Assembly (NCBI GenBank): GCA_963575745.1
Contig: CAUYUJ010013903.1
Coordinates: forward strand, 80,001-144,000
Length of the DNA stretch: 64,000 bases
From: Prorocentrum cordatum
Taxonomy: Eukaryota > Sar > Dinophyceae > Prorocentrales > Prorocentraceae
Direction: 5' to 3'
Numbering within the stretch: position 1 is the first letter of the stretch; each line of letters starts with the position of its first letter. The position numbers were made by a program, and so were the translations under genes. Shown here piece after piece: positions 7,929-17,449 of this stretch. The notes below the pieces were generated by a model, which was not told the DNA's origin, made no database searches, and saw nothing but the letters and a program-made list of their open reading frames with translations.

Positions 7929-10900
7929 ATTCACGCTTTACTGTACATTTCTGTGTCGAGCTCTGGAATATTGGAAGTTCAATGTGCGTCCAGCGCCGAC
8001 GAGCGCCTGCAAGTTGACGTTCGACCTAAACGTCGGCGCTTGACGCGCCCGCCACTGGAGGAGGGCCCGCTGTGCGTCGCTGCCGCGCTGGGCAACGCTG
8101 CTCTCCAGAACCCTCGTCTGGGGCGGGTGGCGCTTCGAAACAAGCTTGCAGGCGTTCGCTTGCTTGCGGCAGAGGGTGATATTGCTTTCTTCGGCCTTGT
8201 GGCGATGCAGTGGCAACTGCGCCAGATGGATCACGTCAAAGACCCTACCCATGAGTTTGTGCCATTTACTGATGGGCGCCGCCGGCGCCAGGGTGTTCCC
8301 ATTGGCATATTAGCATATCGTGTGATGGACTGCGTGTCCATTCTGGAGCCGCCAAACATATCTTCGGACTTGTCCGATCGCCAGGCCCTTCTCAAAGAGG
8401 TTCGTTCCCGAGTGGTTCGTCGAGAGGCGCTGGAAACATTCATTGCTACACATGGGATTATCACAGATGTGTTTACAGTATCTGTTGACATTGCAAACCT
8501 GGTCGTGCAAGGCTGCCTGGAACTATCTCATTGGCTGGTGCTCATAAGAAGGATGAAATGTTTAATGTTCCCGATGCGATCTCGCCCATCTCTGCGCGAC
8601 CGCAAGGCATTTGCTAACGCATTCCCGCCATTGCAGGGTCATCACATCCATCAACACAGAACGGTTGTCACGGGAACCCAATGGATAGGCCAGTTCGCAC
8701 CAGAAGATATGTTAAGGTTCATTGAGGCTGCATCTTTTTTGAAGGACTCCAAACATATAGCAGACGCTTCGGCGGCTGCCGTCCGTGATATGTGGCCACA
8801 GGAATCGCAACATATGTTGGCCGAGCTGGTCGACAATGGATTCGAATGGCCTTCCCGGGATACGATCCAGAGAAGTCGGCCTCGGCTGGACGTCACCTGC
8901 ATGTTGCTTACACGAGAGTTCCTTGCAGAAGCACGCGCAAAAGGTAAGCCTCGAACGATTCACATCACGTGCGATGCGTCACCTGTCACTGGGGGGGAAG
9001 TGTTCAGCATGGCCGTAGATATACTTATTGGGAGCGAGCGAGTGGCATGAAATCATACTGCCTTGTCTGACACTTGCATATGGGTATGTTAGCGTAGTGC
9101 ACAAAACAGCTGCCTTGCTTTGGGCGACATTTCTGATAGCGGGTCCCAGATATGACGACATCGAGCGTTTCTGCTTGGACGTGTGTTCGTTCGCAACGGA
9201 TGGAGGCCCAGAGTCTCTCATGGCCGATTTCAAGAATATGTTACCAGCGTGGGCCGCGTACTTCGGCCTGCGAGTCATTCCGAGACGTGATGCAATCGAT
9301 TATCTTTTTCGGAATGCGCTGCACGTGCCCGATTGGAGCCATCTCTTGAGCGGGGCGCTCAAGAATTCTTTCTATTCTTTGCGGTCGTGGCCTGGTATAT
9401 TGTCCAAGCTTCAAACATTCACAGAATTCTTTCGGACCGACGAATACCGATCAGTCATGCAAATGCACTTGCGAGCAGCGGGCCAGGGGGCTGTGGCATC
9501 TTTGCTGACGTCATTCACTGGGTCGTTTGCCAAATGGCGTTAAGAAACTCTTCATTATGTATTCAAAGACATTGACAAGGTCAGGGTCATATGCGAGAAC
9601 CACTTCAGCCAACGGTGGTTCCACGGTGCTCGCGAAGAAGGGCGCTCTCAAGCTGCTATTGTTTACCAAATGTGCAGAGACCGTGGGATATGGGTATGGG
9701 TTGCAGCAATGAAAATAATCACTGGTCTCACGGATAGGCTTCGCACGTGGGGTTTGGGATGCGATTGCCACGCAGAGGATTTGAAGGCAAAGCGTAAAGC
9801 GCGTTGTGTCTGGATCGGGCGACGGTTGCATCAGGTAAACTCTCGCGTAGGCGATTATCTAAGAGATTTGTTAGCCATGGGGAATGCTGCGAGGGCCGAC
9901 GATTTCGATACTGATTCAAATGGTTTCCAGGATTTCACATTTCTGCGCCGTCGTCTACATTACGAGGTCAGCTTAAAGACAGAGTGGTTGAATCAGCTCC
10001 CATCTCTGTTTGCTGTAGTGTCTGCTCGGGCTGCGGCGCGTTTGATGATCCAACAGTGGGGCGAGATAGATCACAGGCGACATCATCGCATAACGCAACG
10101 TTTGTTTTCTTTGCACGAGACTGAGATCAGGCAATATGCAAATGGAGAGACCGACGGGCTAAGTACGGAGTTGCTCGAGGTCCAGAACGTTTTCAGACAG
10201 ATTTCCATATCATCGTCGAGGGCCGAAGGATTGCATCGCACCAATCGGCTGTGTAAGATACGAGCGTCTTCTTCAAAACTGTTGCGGCAACTGTCCTCGA
10301 ACAGACTGGCACAGAACATCGCGGCCGCGAAGGAGTACATTGCGTCTGAGCGTGGTCTTGCCTTATTTCGGGAAGCATGCACGCAATGGTCGAGGACACC
10401 ACGGGAATGCTCGAAACCTTATCGGAACCGAGGTGCAATGTCATGGGCCGCACGCTACTCCCCACGCGCACGTTGCAACACATAACCTATAGTATCTCGT
10501 ATGTCGTGTCGTGGGTCGGTCGGTCGAGTCGCCCGCATGTGTTCGATGTCTGGGGTTGTCTCCATACCTTCTGGCTGCGCAATTTCGCTTCCCCAGGGTC
10601 TCGCTCGTGATCCCGTGCTTGGGCCAAGGGGGGCTTCTCTTGTGGATGAAACGCGGGGTGGTAGCGTTCGGCCTGCGAAGATTGCACCTCAGGATTTTAC
10701 AAGTCAAGCCTGGCCGCCTTCATCGGAGACTGAGACAGCCGCAAAAGGAAACGTACAAGCAAGTTTACCAATTGGAGGATTATGCCAGAGTTGATTGGGA
10801 CAGCATCATAGACGGGGACAGGACGTGGGAGGAGGGAGACGACGGAGATGGTCCCGATGCACCGCTGGCACCGCTCGTCGGAGACCCTGGCGGTGACCTT

Positions 10901-12430
10901 GTTCCAGTGCCGCCGCCTGCCCGCGAAGATGGTGAGGGCGGGGAGGCCATGCGCCGAGGAGACCTTTCCACTCGAATGCGAAGTGAATGTCTGTTGCACG
11001 TGCTGGTGTCTAACAAATTCTACTCGGTGCCGCTGGAAACCTAAGGTGAACGCATGATAGTCCTTCTATTGCGCTGCTCGTCGAAGCCGTTGCACTTTGT
11101 CAGGCACATCGAGGGCAGCCTTAGAGAGCACACCACATCAATCGTGAACTGCGTGTTGCAGCGCATGTTCGTCTGTGGCGACAGCGACGCTGAGATGCCA
11201 ACTGTGGCACCAGCTGGGGAGGGTGAGCCTCACGAGGGGCTGCGCATCAGCACGTGGGAAAACATGTTCAACAATCTTCGGGTGTGGAAGTCGAAAGCTT
11301 CGGCAATCGAGGGCGCGATCGACTTGTTCGAGCCGTCGGCCGTCACGACTATGCTTCCTTTGGACAACCCACAATGCCCCACTAGGTTCATTATCAGAAA
11401 ACTGGAAGCCCTGGGCTGGAGACCCCGTGTGGCAGACATCACGCACACCCCTGGCGACGAGACACGGGTTTTCAGCATGAAGTGTAAGTCCGATCCTAAG
11501 TTTTACTTGCAAGTTGGTCTTAAGCTGGACGAGTTGTTTGGAAAGGGCGTGGTTGACGTTGTGGTACCAGGCCAGCCGCAGGGTTACTGTAAGGTGCTAT
11601 TGAAGGGCATGCGTGCTGATCCAAATCTGAAGGCACTTGAATACGACAGAATTCTGAAAGGCCTCCCTGCCCATGGCCCCTTGGCGATCGAGGGCGATGG
11701 GGAGGCCCCAATGCCCGATGCCGAACCGCCATTGGCAGCTGACTGCGGGCCTGAACCAGGGGCGCCTTCGGACTCGGACGAGATTCTTCAGGCCAGAGAT
11801 GGCTTGCCCACTCCTCCTGGGAGTCCGCACGTGCCACCTGGAGTGCCAGAGCCCGAGGAGGGGGGCGATCCACTTCCAGATGAACCACCACCCCCTGATG
11901 ATGAGGACAAGGGCGCGCCTCTGACCCCTCGCCCAAGAGAGGGCGATGACGGGGTCTCAGAGGAGGGCGGCGATGATACGTCAGGTGGCTCCGACTCTTC
12001 AAGTTCAAAAGGGTCGAGTTCTAGCTCTTCATCTTCGCCCAGCTCTCGCTCTACCCCTGCACCTGGTGATGCCCAGCAATCGGATGGCCCCCATGATGAC
12101 GGGCCTGACATGGCTGCAGTGGAACTTCGAGCAGCGCTGCCAGACAACGTTGACGGCGCTCCCCTGCGGTTCGAGGATAGGTCGCACGTGCCAGGTGGAT
12201 ACGCGAGATTGATTGTGATATGTAGGCGCCCTGGTCACGTGAAATGCCAGAAAACCCGTAGCATGAAGTTCACTCAACATCTGGGGCGCTTCGAGCCTTT
12301 GGCATTCTGCGCCGCGTGGCACAGCATGGGTGCTGGCGCAGGCGACCGACAGGAACATATGTTTCACATGGAACCAAGTCTTGCCGACCAGCGACAAAGA
12401 TTGGAAGACAATGGATGGCCAACTGAATGA
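7914..12430 (+). pseudogene. P1: degenerate intronless member of a dinoflagellate multicopy family, possibly hAT/RNase H-like
   Basis: A single protein of roughly 1,490 residues can be followed through five segments: 7914-9042 (frame 3, no ATG near its start), 9028-10380 (frame 1), 10377-10600 (frame 3) and 10600-12430 (frame 2). Lesions are a GAGC duplication at 9032-9042, TAA at 9541 inside a KWR-stop-ETLHYV motif, frame changes near 10375 and 10575-10608, and TAA at 11042. Recognisable parts: HITCDASPVTGGE (about 8960-8995); FATDGGPESLMADF (9190-9230); CDCHAEDL (9760-9783); a Pro/Asp/Ser-rich acidic linker (11680-12100); a C-terminal segment with CRRPGHVKCQKTR. The first two resemble the beta1 Asp and TDNAxN motifs of hAT transposases, which is inference only. 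Intronless and preceded by an SL relic, it is most likely a retroposed copy. Confidence 0.75.
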
Positions 12431-12439
12431 ACGCAACAA

Positions 12440-12520
12440 AGACAAACATCATCATCTTCATCGACATCACCATCACCATACCCATCACTTTATTCATCGC
12501 CATCACCACCATCAGCCATC
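12440..12520. repeat. Degenerate CATCAC tract
   Basis: Imperfect CAT/CAC triplets just after the P1 stop codon. The minus frame gives a Met/Val-rich artefact. Confidence 0.8.
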
Positions 12521-12804
12521 CCCATGTGGAGTAGCGGCGAGCACGAAGGGCAGGGGGTCAGTGGAGGAGAGGGGACACCGATGAGGAGCAGAAGGAGAGA
12601 GGGGGGAAGTGTGCAATGGGAGAACGACACACGGGTATGAGTAGAAGCGTAAGTACGCACTTGGGGTCACAGTATCATGCCAAGCCATAGCTGCGTGTCA
12701 TATGCACACAGAGAACATATCTTCATGGGGCCGACCCATCATGCCTAACACACATGTTAGGACACCACAAACAAACACAACAATTCAGATACAAAGCGGG
12801 TTTT

Positions 12805-12975
12805 GTATCCACAGTACCGATTCTGAGTGCGTCGGTACCGATTTTGAGTGATTCGGTACCGATTTTGAGTGCTTAGGTCCGATGTCTGGGTGCTTCAGGC
12901 CCGATTCTGGGTGCGTCGGTCCGATTTCTGAGTGCTTCAGAACCGATTTTGAGTGCGTCGGTCGTGTTTTTGTAT
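12805..12975. repeat. Minisatellite of about 22-24 bp
   Basis: Seven to eight tandem variants of CGGTACCGATTTTGAGTGC, differing at a few sites. The array is bracketed by TTTGTATCC at about 12797 and 12967. It separates P1 from P2. Confidence 0.85.
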
Positions 12976-13183
12976 CCGTGTCATATCTAGGTTCCTTGCC
13001 TCACATATACGTACGTATGATACAATTTCAGATCCTCGTGCTCAATTGACCTTGTTGGTTGAGGACACGTCCGTATGCGTGCTTAACGCTGGGGTTCAAC
13101 TCCTGGTACGGACACTTTTGTAAGTTGTAGGCTGTCTCTCTGATTGGGTGCCGTGTGCACGCAATGCGTAAGCACGTCAGAAG

Positions 13184-13205
13184 TCCGCAGCCATTTTGGC
13201 TCACG
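13184..13205 (+). other. Spliced-leader relic upstream of P2
   Basis: A 22-base match to the dinoflagellate spliced leader at 20 of 22 positions (TCCGCAGCCATTTTGGCTCA then CG). The differences are T to C at SL position 5 and A to C at position 21. It lies 300 bp before the ATG of P2, a plausible 5' UTR length. A chance match of this quality next to a gene is very unlikely. Confidence 0.85.
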
Positions 13206-13505
13206 CCGCAGTCTGAGGCACCACGGGGGCACCAACTACACGAGCGAACTGGCTTCGCTATCTTCAAGACGAGCTCTCACGCAGGACCGATTGATCCAAC
13301 GTAACTTGGGGCGGGGTGCTGAGGGGGATTTCGAGCCCAGACCTGTGCGCCATGGGGGTATGGCGGCTAAGCGAGACAGCGCTAAACGGCACGGGGGTTG
13401 GCATGTTTTACAGCAAAGGGCCTCACGAGGTCCAGTTCAATGCCAGATGGTCCCGAGGAGGCCACCTGTACCCTGGGGGGCTGTAAGAACACAAGTTGAT
13501 GAGAG

Positions 13506-14135
13506 ATGCCAGCCGACGGCGACAGCGATGAGGAGATGCTCGCGGCCGCGGTGCAACGGCTGCTTGGCGCAGGCGGCGAATCTTCCGAGGACGAGGATAT
13601 GATGTGCAGCCTGTGCGATGAGCCGATCGAGAAGCGTGATTACACCAAGTACGGCAAATCCGGCATCAAGCCTCTGCACTGCAAGTGCCTGAATGGGCTC
13701 CAGAGCTTGGACCGTCTGATCAACTCGCAGGGCCGCGAAGAGCTGAAGAAGCAAGTGATGCTGTGCAAAAAGAACGACTACACCACGTTCAAGGGCATCG
13801 GCATGTGCTTGGTGACCGACAAGAAGCACACGCGCAGTAGCCAGACGCGCGAGGAAGTCGTGACGTTCGTGGAACTCATTAGCAAGACGAGCTCGATCAC
13901 GAAGAAGCGCTCGGCCATCTACCTCGACAAGGACGCCTAGGTAGCCTGGTACATGCACAATCGCAGGTGGACCGAGGCTCAAGCCTTGGCCAAGTGGACG
14001 GAGGGCAAGGCCAACCCCGACATCTCCAAGCTGAGGGACTCGGGCCGACTCGAGATCGCAGTTCAGAAGCCCTTGAAGCTGACAGGTGCGGAGACCATCG
14101 CCCATCAGAAGCTGACGCAGATGAAGGATGAGGGG
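13506..14135 (+). CDS. P2 exon 1
   Basis: Encodes 210 codons in one frame apart from TAG at 13938. The donor is GAG-GGG followed by gtgtcc, chosen because it leaves phase 0 and joins MKDEG to ERATSWKD of exon 2. Beyond 14136 the same frame enters GGA microsatellite and loses protein character. Confidence 0.65.
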
Positions 14136-14549
14136 GTGTCCTCATCGCTTACCCCTGAGGAGAGGAGGAGGAGGAAGAGGAGGAGGATGGAGGAAGAAGT
14201 AAGCAGGAGGAGGAGGAGGAGGAAGGAGGAGGATGAGGAGGATGAGTGAGGAGTAAGGAGTAAGGAGTACAGAGTGATCAGGAGGGGGAGGACGAGGAGG
14301 AGGAGGCGGAGGAGCAGGAGCAGGAGGGGGAAGGGGAGGAGTGGCTGTGCATCGCACGAGAAAAAAATGGGGTGCTCAGTTTTTTGTTTTTTTGTTGTGT
14401 CACAACAGTGTTGAACCATTCTGGGTGGCATCGTCAGGGTGAACTTCGGCCACTAGGATTTGTCAAAGACCCCCCCCCCGCAGAAATCAACCAGGCCATC
14501 CCCCCTGAAACCACAACTGTGCAGTTAGCTTGTCGGTATGCGTCTGCAG
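14136..14549 (+). other. P2 intron 1 with GGA array
   Basis: 414 bp, GT-AG, ending cgtctgcag. The GGA-rich array at 14155-14340 lies on the sense strand, so the intron is purine-rich where a pyrimidine tract would be expected, although the last 180 bp are more mixed. Confidence 0.55.
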
Positions 14550-14753
14550 GAGCGGGCTACTTCTTGGAAGGACGGGCGCCGCAACTTGATGGCGTCTGGC
14601 CTGTCGAGTCTGCACTCTTCCCTCTTCGACGACATTGCAGGGTCAGGAGCGTTGCGCGAGGGCGGGAGTTCCAATGCCAAGGCCAGCCAGGGTTCATGGC
14701 AGTGGACTCGCCATGCTGCCTTTGCTTGTGCTGTGGCTTCTACTGCTTCGATG
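14550..14753 (+). CDS. P2 exon 2
   Basis: 68 codons from ERATSWKDGRRNLMASG to VASTASM. The start follows ctgcag and the end precedes gttag; both junctions are phase 0. The segment LMASGLSSLHSSLFDDI gives it protein-like character. Confidence 0.6.
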
Positions 14754-14848
14754 GTTAGTTGGGGGGATGAGAGATGGACGAAGTGCCACGCTGAGCGTGA
14801 CACTTCGTCCATCCATTATCCCCCCCCGCTACCATCCACTTCGCTCAG
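14754..14848 (+). other. P2 intron 2, hairpin intron
   Basis: 95 bp, gttag...ctcag. Positions 14761-14785 and 14801-14825 are inverted repeats matching at 22 of 25 bases, with a 15-base loop that itself contains CACGCT/AGCGTG. About two thirds of the intron can fold into one hairpin, as expected of a MITE-derived intron. Confidence 0.7.
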
Positions 14849-15763
14849 TGTGCCTTCTGTCTGTTCCCGAAGGCCAGTGCAGAGATGGTGGAGTCCGATA
14901 GCGATCTCCTGCCCGACGACACCGAGAGGGCCCGCAGCAGCCACGGCGGGAACTTGCTCTCGGCGATGGGCGGTGGCAGGCCGAAGAGGAACAGGGTTTC
15001 GTCACATGGGAGTGCAAGCAGAACTACCATGGGATTCGGCCAGAACCCGAAGTTCCAGCTTCCTGGCAGCTCTCCAGAAGCTAAGCCGCCGACGCCCCAT
15101 CCTCAAGCATCTCCTCCAGCACCTGCTTCGGGCGGGAAAGCTCCCGAGGCGCCATCAGCAGTCGGCAGCGACCGTGAAGAGGAGGGCGGCGACGAGGGCG
15201 AGGGCGAGGTAAAGGACCTCCCGCAGTACGACGGCACCATGCCGCCTGGCGACTTCATCGCGTGGAAGAAAGAATGCAAGGGTAATGCGAGGCTCCTGCT
15301 ACGCTCCGCCTGCAACGGCTACCAGGTGAAGGAGAAGCTCGCGAGGCTGCAGAAGAAGTTCCACGCGGTCGAGGACGAGTCTGACATTGTCGCCTTGGAC
15401 TTCGAGCCGCGCGTGACGGAGTTCCAAGGAGCGTCCGCCATAGCCACCAAGGAGATCGACGACGTCAAGGGCTGGAAGCAGGGCAGCAAAGACCGCACGA
15501 TCGTCGACAACCTGAGGACGTTGAAATCCGCGATCACGAGGGTCGCCGACGCCAGGCACAAGATCGACGAGGCGCAGAGCGCGATCGACGAGGTGAAAGC
15601 CGAGGCAGGCGAGCAGAAGCGCATCGCCAGCAGGGCCGAGCGTCGCAAGGTAGACGCTTTCGCCAACCCCATCCTGAGCAGCGGGACCGCCAAGAAGAAC
15701 CTGGCGAAGATGCTTGGCTCCAACATGGCCGACCTCACGCAGCTGAAGGATCTGTATCATCAT
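14849..15763 (+). CDS. P2 exon 3
   Basis: 305 codons. It begins CAFCLFPKASAEMVESDSD directly after ctcag, then a basic/Pro/acidic linker, LPQYDGTMPPGDF, and a Lys/Glu-rich stretch (about 15320-15660) with heptad-like spacing suggesting coiled coil. It ends QLKDLYHH before gtatcc. No stop codons and strong GC3 bias support real coding history. Confidence 0.75.
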
Positions 15764-15819
15764 GTATCCCCTCTCCTCCCCTTGGCTCCTTCCTCCCTCT
15801 CCCTCGCCCTCTTGGACAG
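15764..15819 (+). other. P2 intron 3, 56 bp
   Basis: Very short GT-AG intron (gtatcc...ggacag), almost entirely pyrimidine. Reading through it changes frame and gives a low-complexity tail, whereas splicing joins YHH to DEEAVGNTQAPK in frame. Confidence 0.75.
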
Positions 15820-16218
15820 GACGAGGAAGCGGTCGGCAACACCCAGGCGCCGAAGGCCGTGCTGACGGAACTTACGATGGAGAAGATCGGGATCCCTTCC
15901 GAGCTCGCGATGGACGGTACCATCGGGAAGTTGCTGGGCAAGTGGCTGTTCACCGACAACGGGGAGAAGCTGTCCAGGAAGGCTGGGAACTTGGTGGCCA
16001 AGATATCTGGCGTTGCTGGGTCCAGCCGCGTGCAGATGGAGTGTGACCTCGACGTGGGCGAGCTCGGCCTCGCCGTACCAGCTGAGATGCATGCAGCAGT
16101 GAAGTCGCCCTTCATTCTCGCTGCGAAGGCGTACCACTTCAACATGGACTACAATGCGGCACCACTACTTGGGATGGGCGGGCTCTTCGTGGCGATGACT
16201 GGCGCTGTGCTGATCAAG
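15820..16218 (+). CDS. P2 exon 4
   Basis: 133 codons, DEEAVGNTQAPKAVL to MTGAVLIK. It contains LTMEKIGIPSELAMDGTIGKL, KWLFTDNGEKLS and a conspicuous hydrophobic end that could be membrane-associated. The donor is AAG followed by gtgggc. Confidence 0.7.
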
Positions 16219-16996
16219 GTGGGCCACTCTGCTGAACGCTTCGATGCAAGGGGCTGGTGGTGGTGCGGAAGGGTAGGGGCCCAGACGACTCACCCCACAG
16301 CACTGCGGGCGGGCCAGAGGTGTGTGGGTCTAGCTCGAGGGGGCCACAAAGCGTGACACCTGGTGGCGGGCGGGGGGTCCTCTTGTAACGGATCTGATGC
16401 CGCGATGGGGCGCCAGAGGCCGTCGGGCCCGGAGGGGGGGGGGGGGGTCCACCCTGCGCGGTGCTCGCGTCGATGTGGCCCCACGTTGCCCAGTAACTTG
16501 TGTTGTATTGCGTTTGCTATGCTTGTGAAGTTACTCCCTACATGTTTGGTGACGGTGTGCTGGTGGTGGTTCCAAGTGCGAGCGAGCCTGAGACTGACAG
16601 TCTCAGGCTCGCTCGCACTTGGACCCGCACTCAGACTCAGACTCACTTCTACTCAGACACACCATACTCAGTCCACGCATTGCCTGACCCATTCGCGCTC
16701 AGACTCGCTCGCGCTCGTGCCCACTCCAATTCCGACCTACTCATAGTCAGACTCGCCCCGCTCTCAAGGAGTGGAGGTGGGATATGTACAAGGGTAGAAG
16801 GGAGGAGTGGCTGGGAAAATGGGCAGCGGGGGGATGGGGATTAGGGGGATGGCCATGGGGGGGCGAGGAGGAGGAGGGGTAGGAGAGGGGGGAGGAGGAG
16901 GAGGAGGAGGAGGAGGAGGAGGAGGAGGAGGCGGAGGCGGAGGAGGAGGGGGCGGTGGTGGGCGGGCGTTGCCACAGGGTGGCTTCTCTGTCTGAG
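16219..16996 (+). other. P2 intron 4, with perfect 24-bp palindrome and GGA array
   Basis: 778 bp. The acceptor at 16995-16996 (ttctctgtctgag) is preferred over the cag at 16975-16977 because only the former keeps the reading frame (phase 0). Inside lie the palindrome 16572-16622 and a GGA array at 16860-16960. An extra small exon inside cannot be excluded. Confidence 0.5.
16572..16622. repeat. Perfect 24-bp inverted repeat, 3-bp loop
   Basis: 16572-16595 is the exact reverse complement of 16599-16622, with GAC between. The arm begins CCAAGTGCGAGCGAGCC. A perfect arm of this length implies recent origin or conversion, and it lies inside P2 intron 4. Confidence 0.95.
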
Positions 16997-17419
16997 TTGC
17001 TGGCCGCGGGCGTGACGACGCTGAGCAGCCTGCCCCTGTTCCTCGAAGCGAACGATGAGACCCTCGGTGAGAAGCTGAAGGCGGTCACGTTCTACGATTT
17101 CGTGTTGGTGCCCAATCAGACTGCCGTGTACGTGCCTTTGGGCTTCGCCCCGACGATCGCAGGCCTCGTGGAAGACCCGTCGACGGACAAGAAAAAAGAG
17201 AAAGGCAAGGAGAAGCCAGCCGCTCCCGTCTGCACGGTGGTCTCCGTGCCGACGTTCACGGGGGGGCAGGACATCCAGGCCGACAAGAAAGTGATGACCG
17301 CGCTCAAGCAGCACATCGAGGCTGGTGTGAACGCCAACGAGCACAGCTCCGTATGGCAGCAGGTCAAACGGGAGTGCGACAAGTTCTTTGAGATCTTGGA
17401 CTCGGCGCGAGGAGTATGA
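16997..17419 (+). CDS. P2 exon 5 (terminal)
   Basis: 140 codons plus TGA. Protein-like stretches are FLEANDETLGEKLKAVTFYDF and VPNQTAVYVPLGFAP, then a Lys-rich linker KKKEKGKEK and KRECDKFFEILDSARGV at the end. No domain recognised. Confidence 0.65.
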   Translation: MLAAGVTTLSSLPLFLEANDETLGEKLKAVTFYDFVLVPNQTAVYVPLGFAPTIAGLVEDPSTDKKKEKGKEKPAAPVCTVVSVPTFTGGQDIQADKKVMTALKQHIEAGVNANEHSSVWQQVKRECDKFFEILDSARGV

Positions 17420-17449
17420 GGGCGGTTGCTGAGATTGACGGCCGACAAG

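Larger units (their letters stand above)
13506..17419 (+). pseudogene. P2: five-exon locus with one internal stop, dinoflagellate multicopy family
   Basis: ATG at 13506 begins MPADGDSDEEMLAAAV. Proposed exons are 13506-14135, 14550-14753, 14849-15763, 15820-16218 and 16997-17419, joined by four GT-AG introns, all phase 0, giving 857 codons ending in TGA at 17417-17419. The only lesion is TAG at 13938-13940, between LDKDA and VAWYMHNRRW; a single change in a Tyr codon would explain it. The N-terminal third has a zinc-finger-like CSLCDEP with HCKC; exon 3 opens with CAFCLF, then an acidic low-complexity part and a charged, probably coiled-coil region; exon 4 ends in a hydrophobic stretch (GMGGLFVAMTGAVLI); exon 5 has no recognised domain. 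Function unknown. The stop may be a nonsense mutation, readthrough or an assembly error, so this could still be a functional gene. Confidence 0.7.

Noticed and set aside
13069-13113. tRNA-like segment with GTCCGTA/TACGGAC ends and GGTTCAACTCC
   Set aside because: The pairing ends are only 45 bases apart, too short for a cloverleaf, and there is no D-arm or anticodon arm. It may be a chance or tRNA-derived fragment.
16955-16978. Acceptor cag at 16975-16977 for P2 exon 5
   Set aside because: It puts exon 5 out of frame with exon 4. The acceptor at 16995-16996 keeps the frame.
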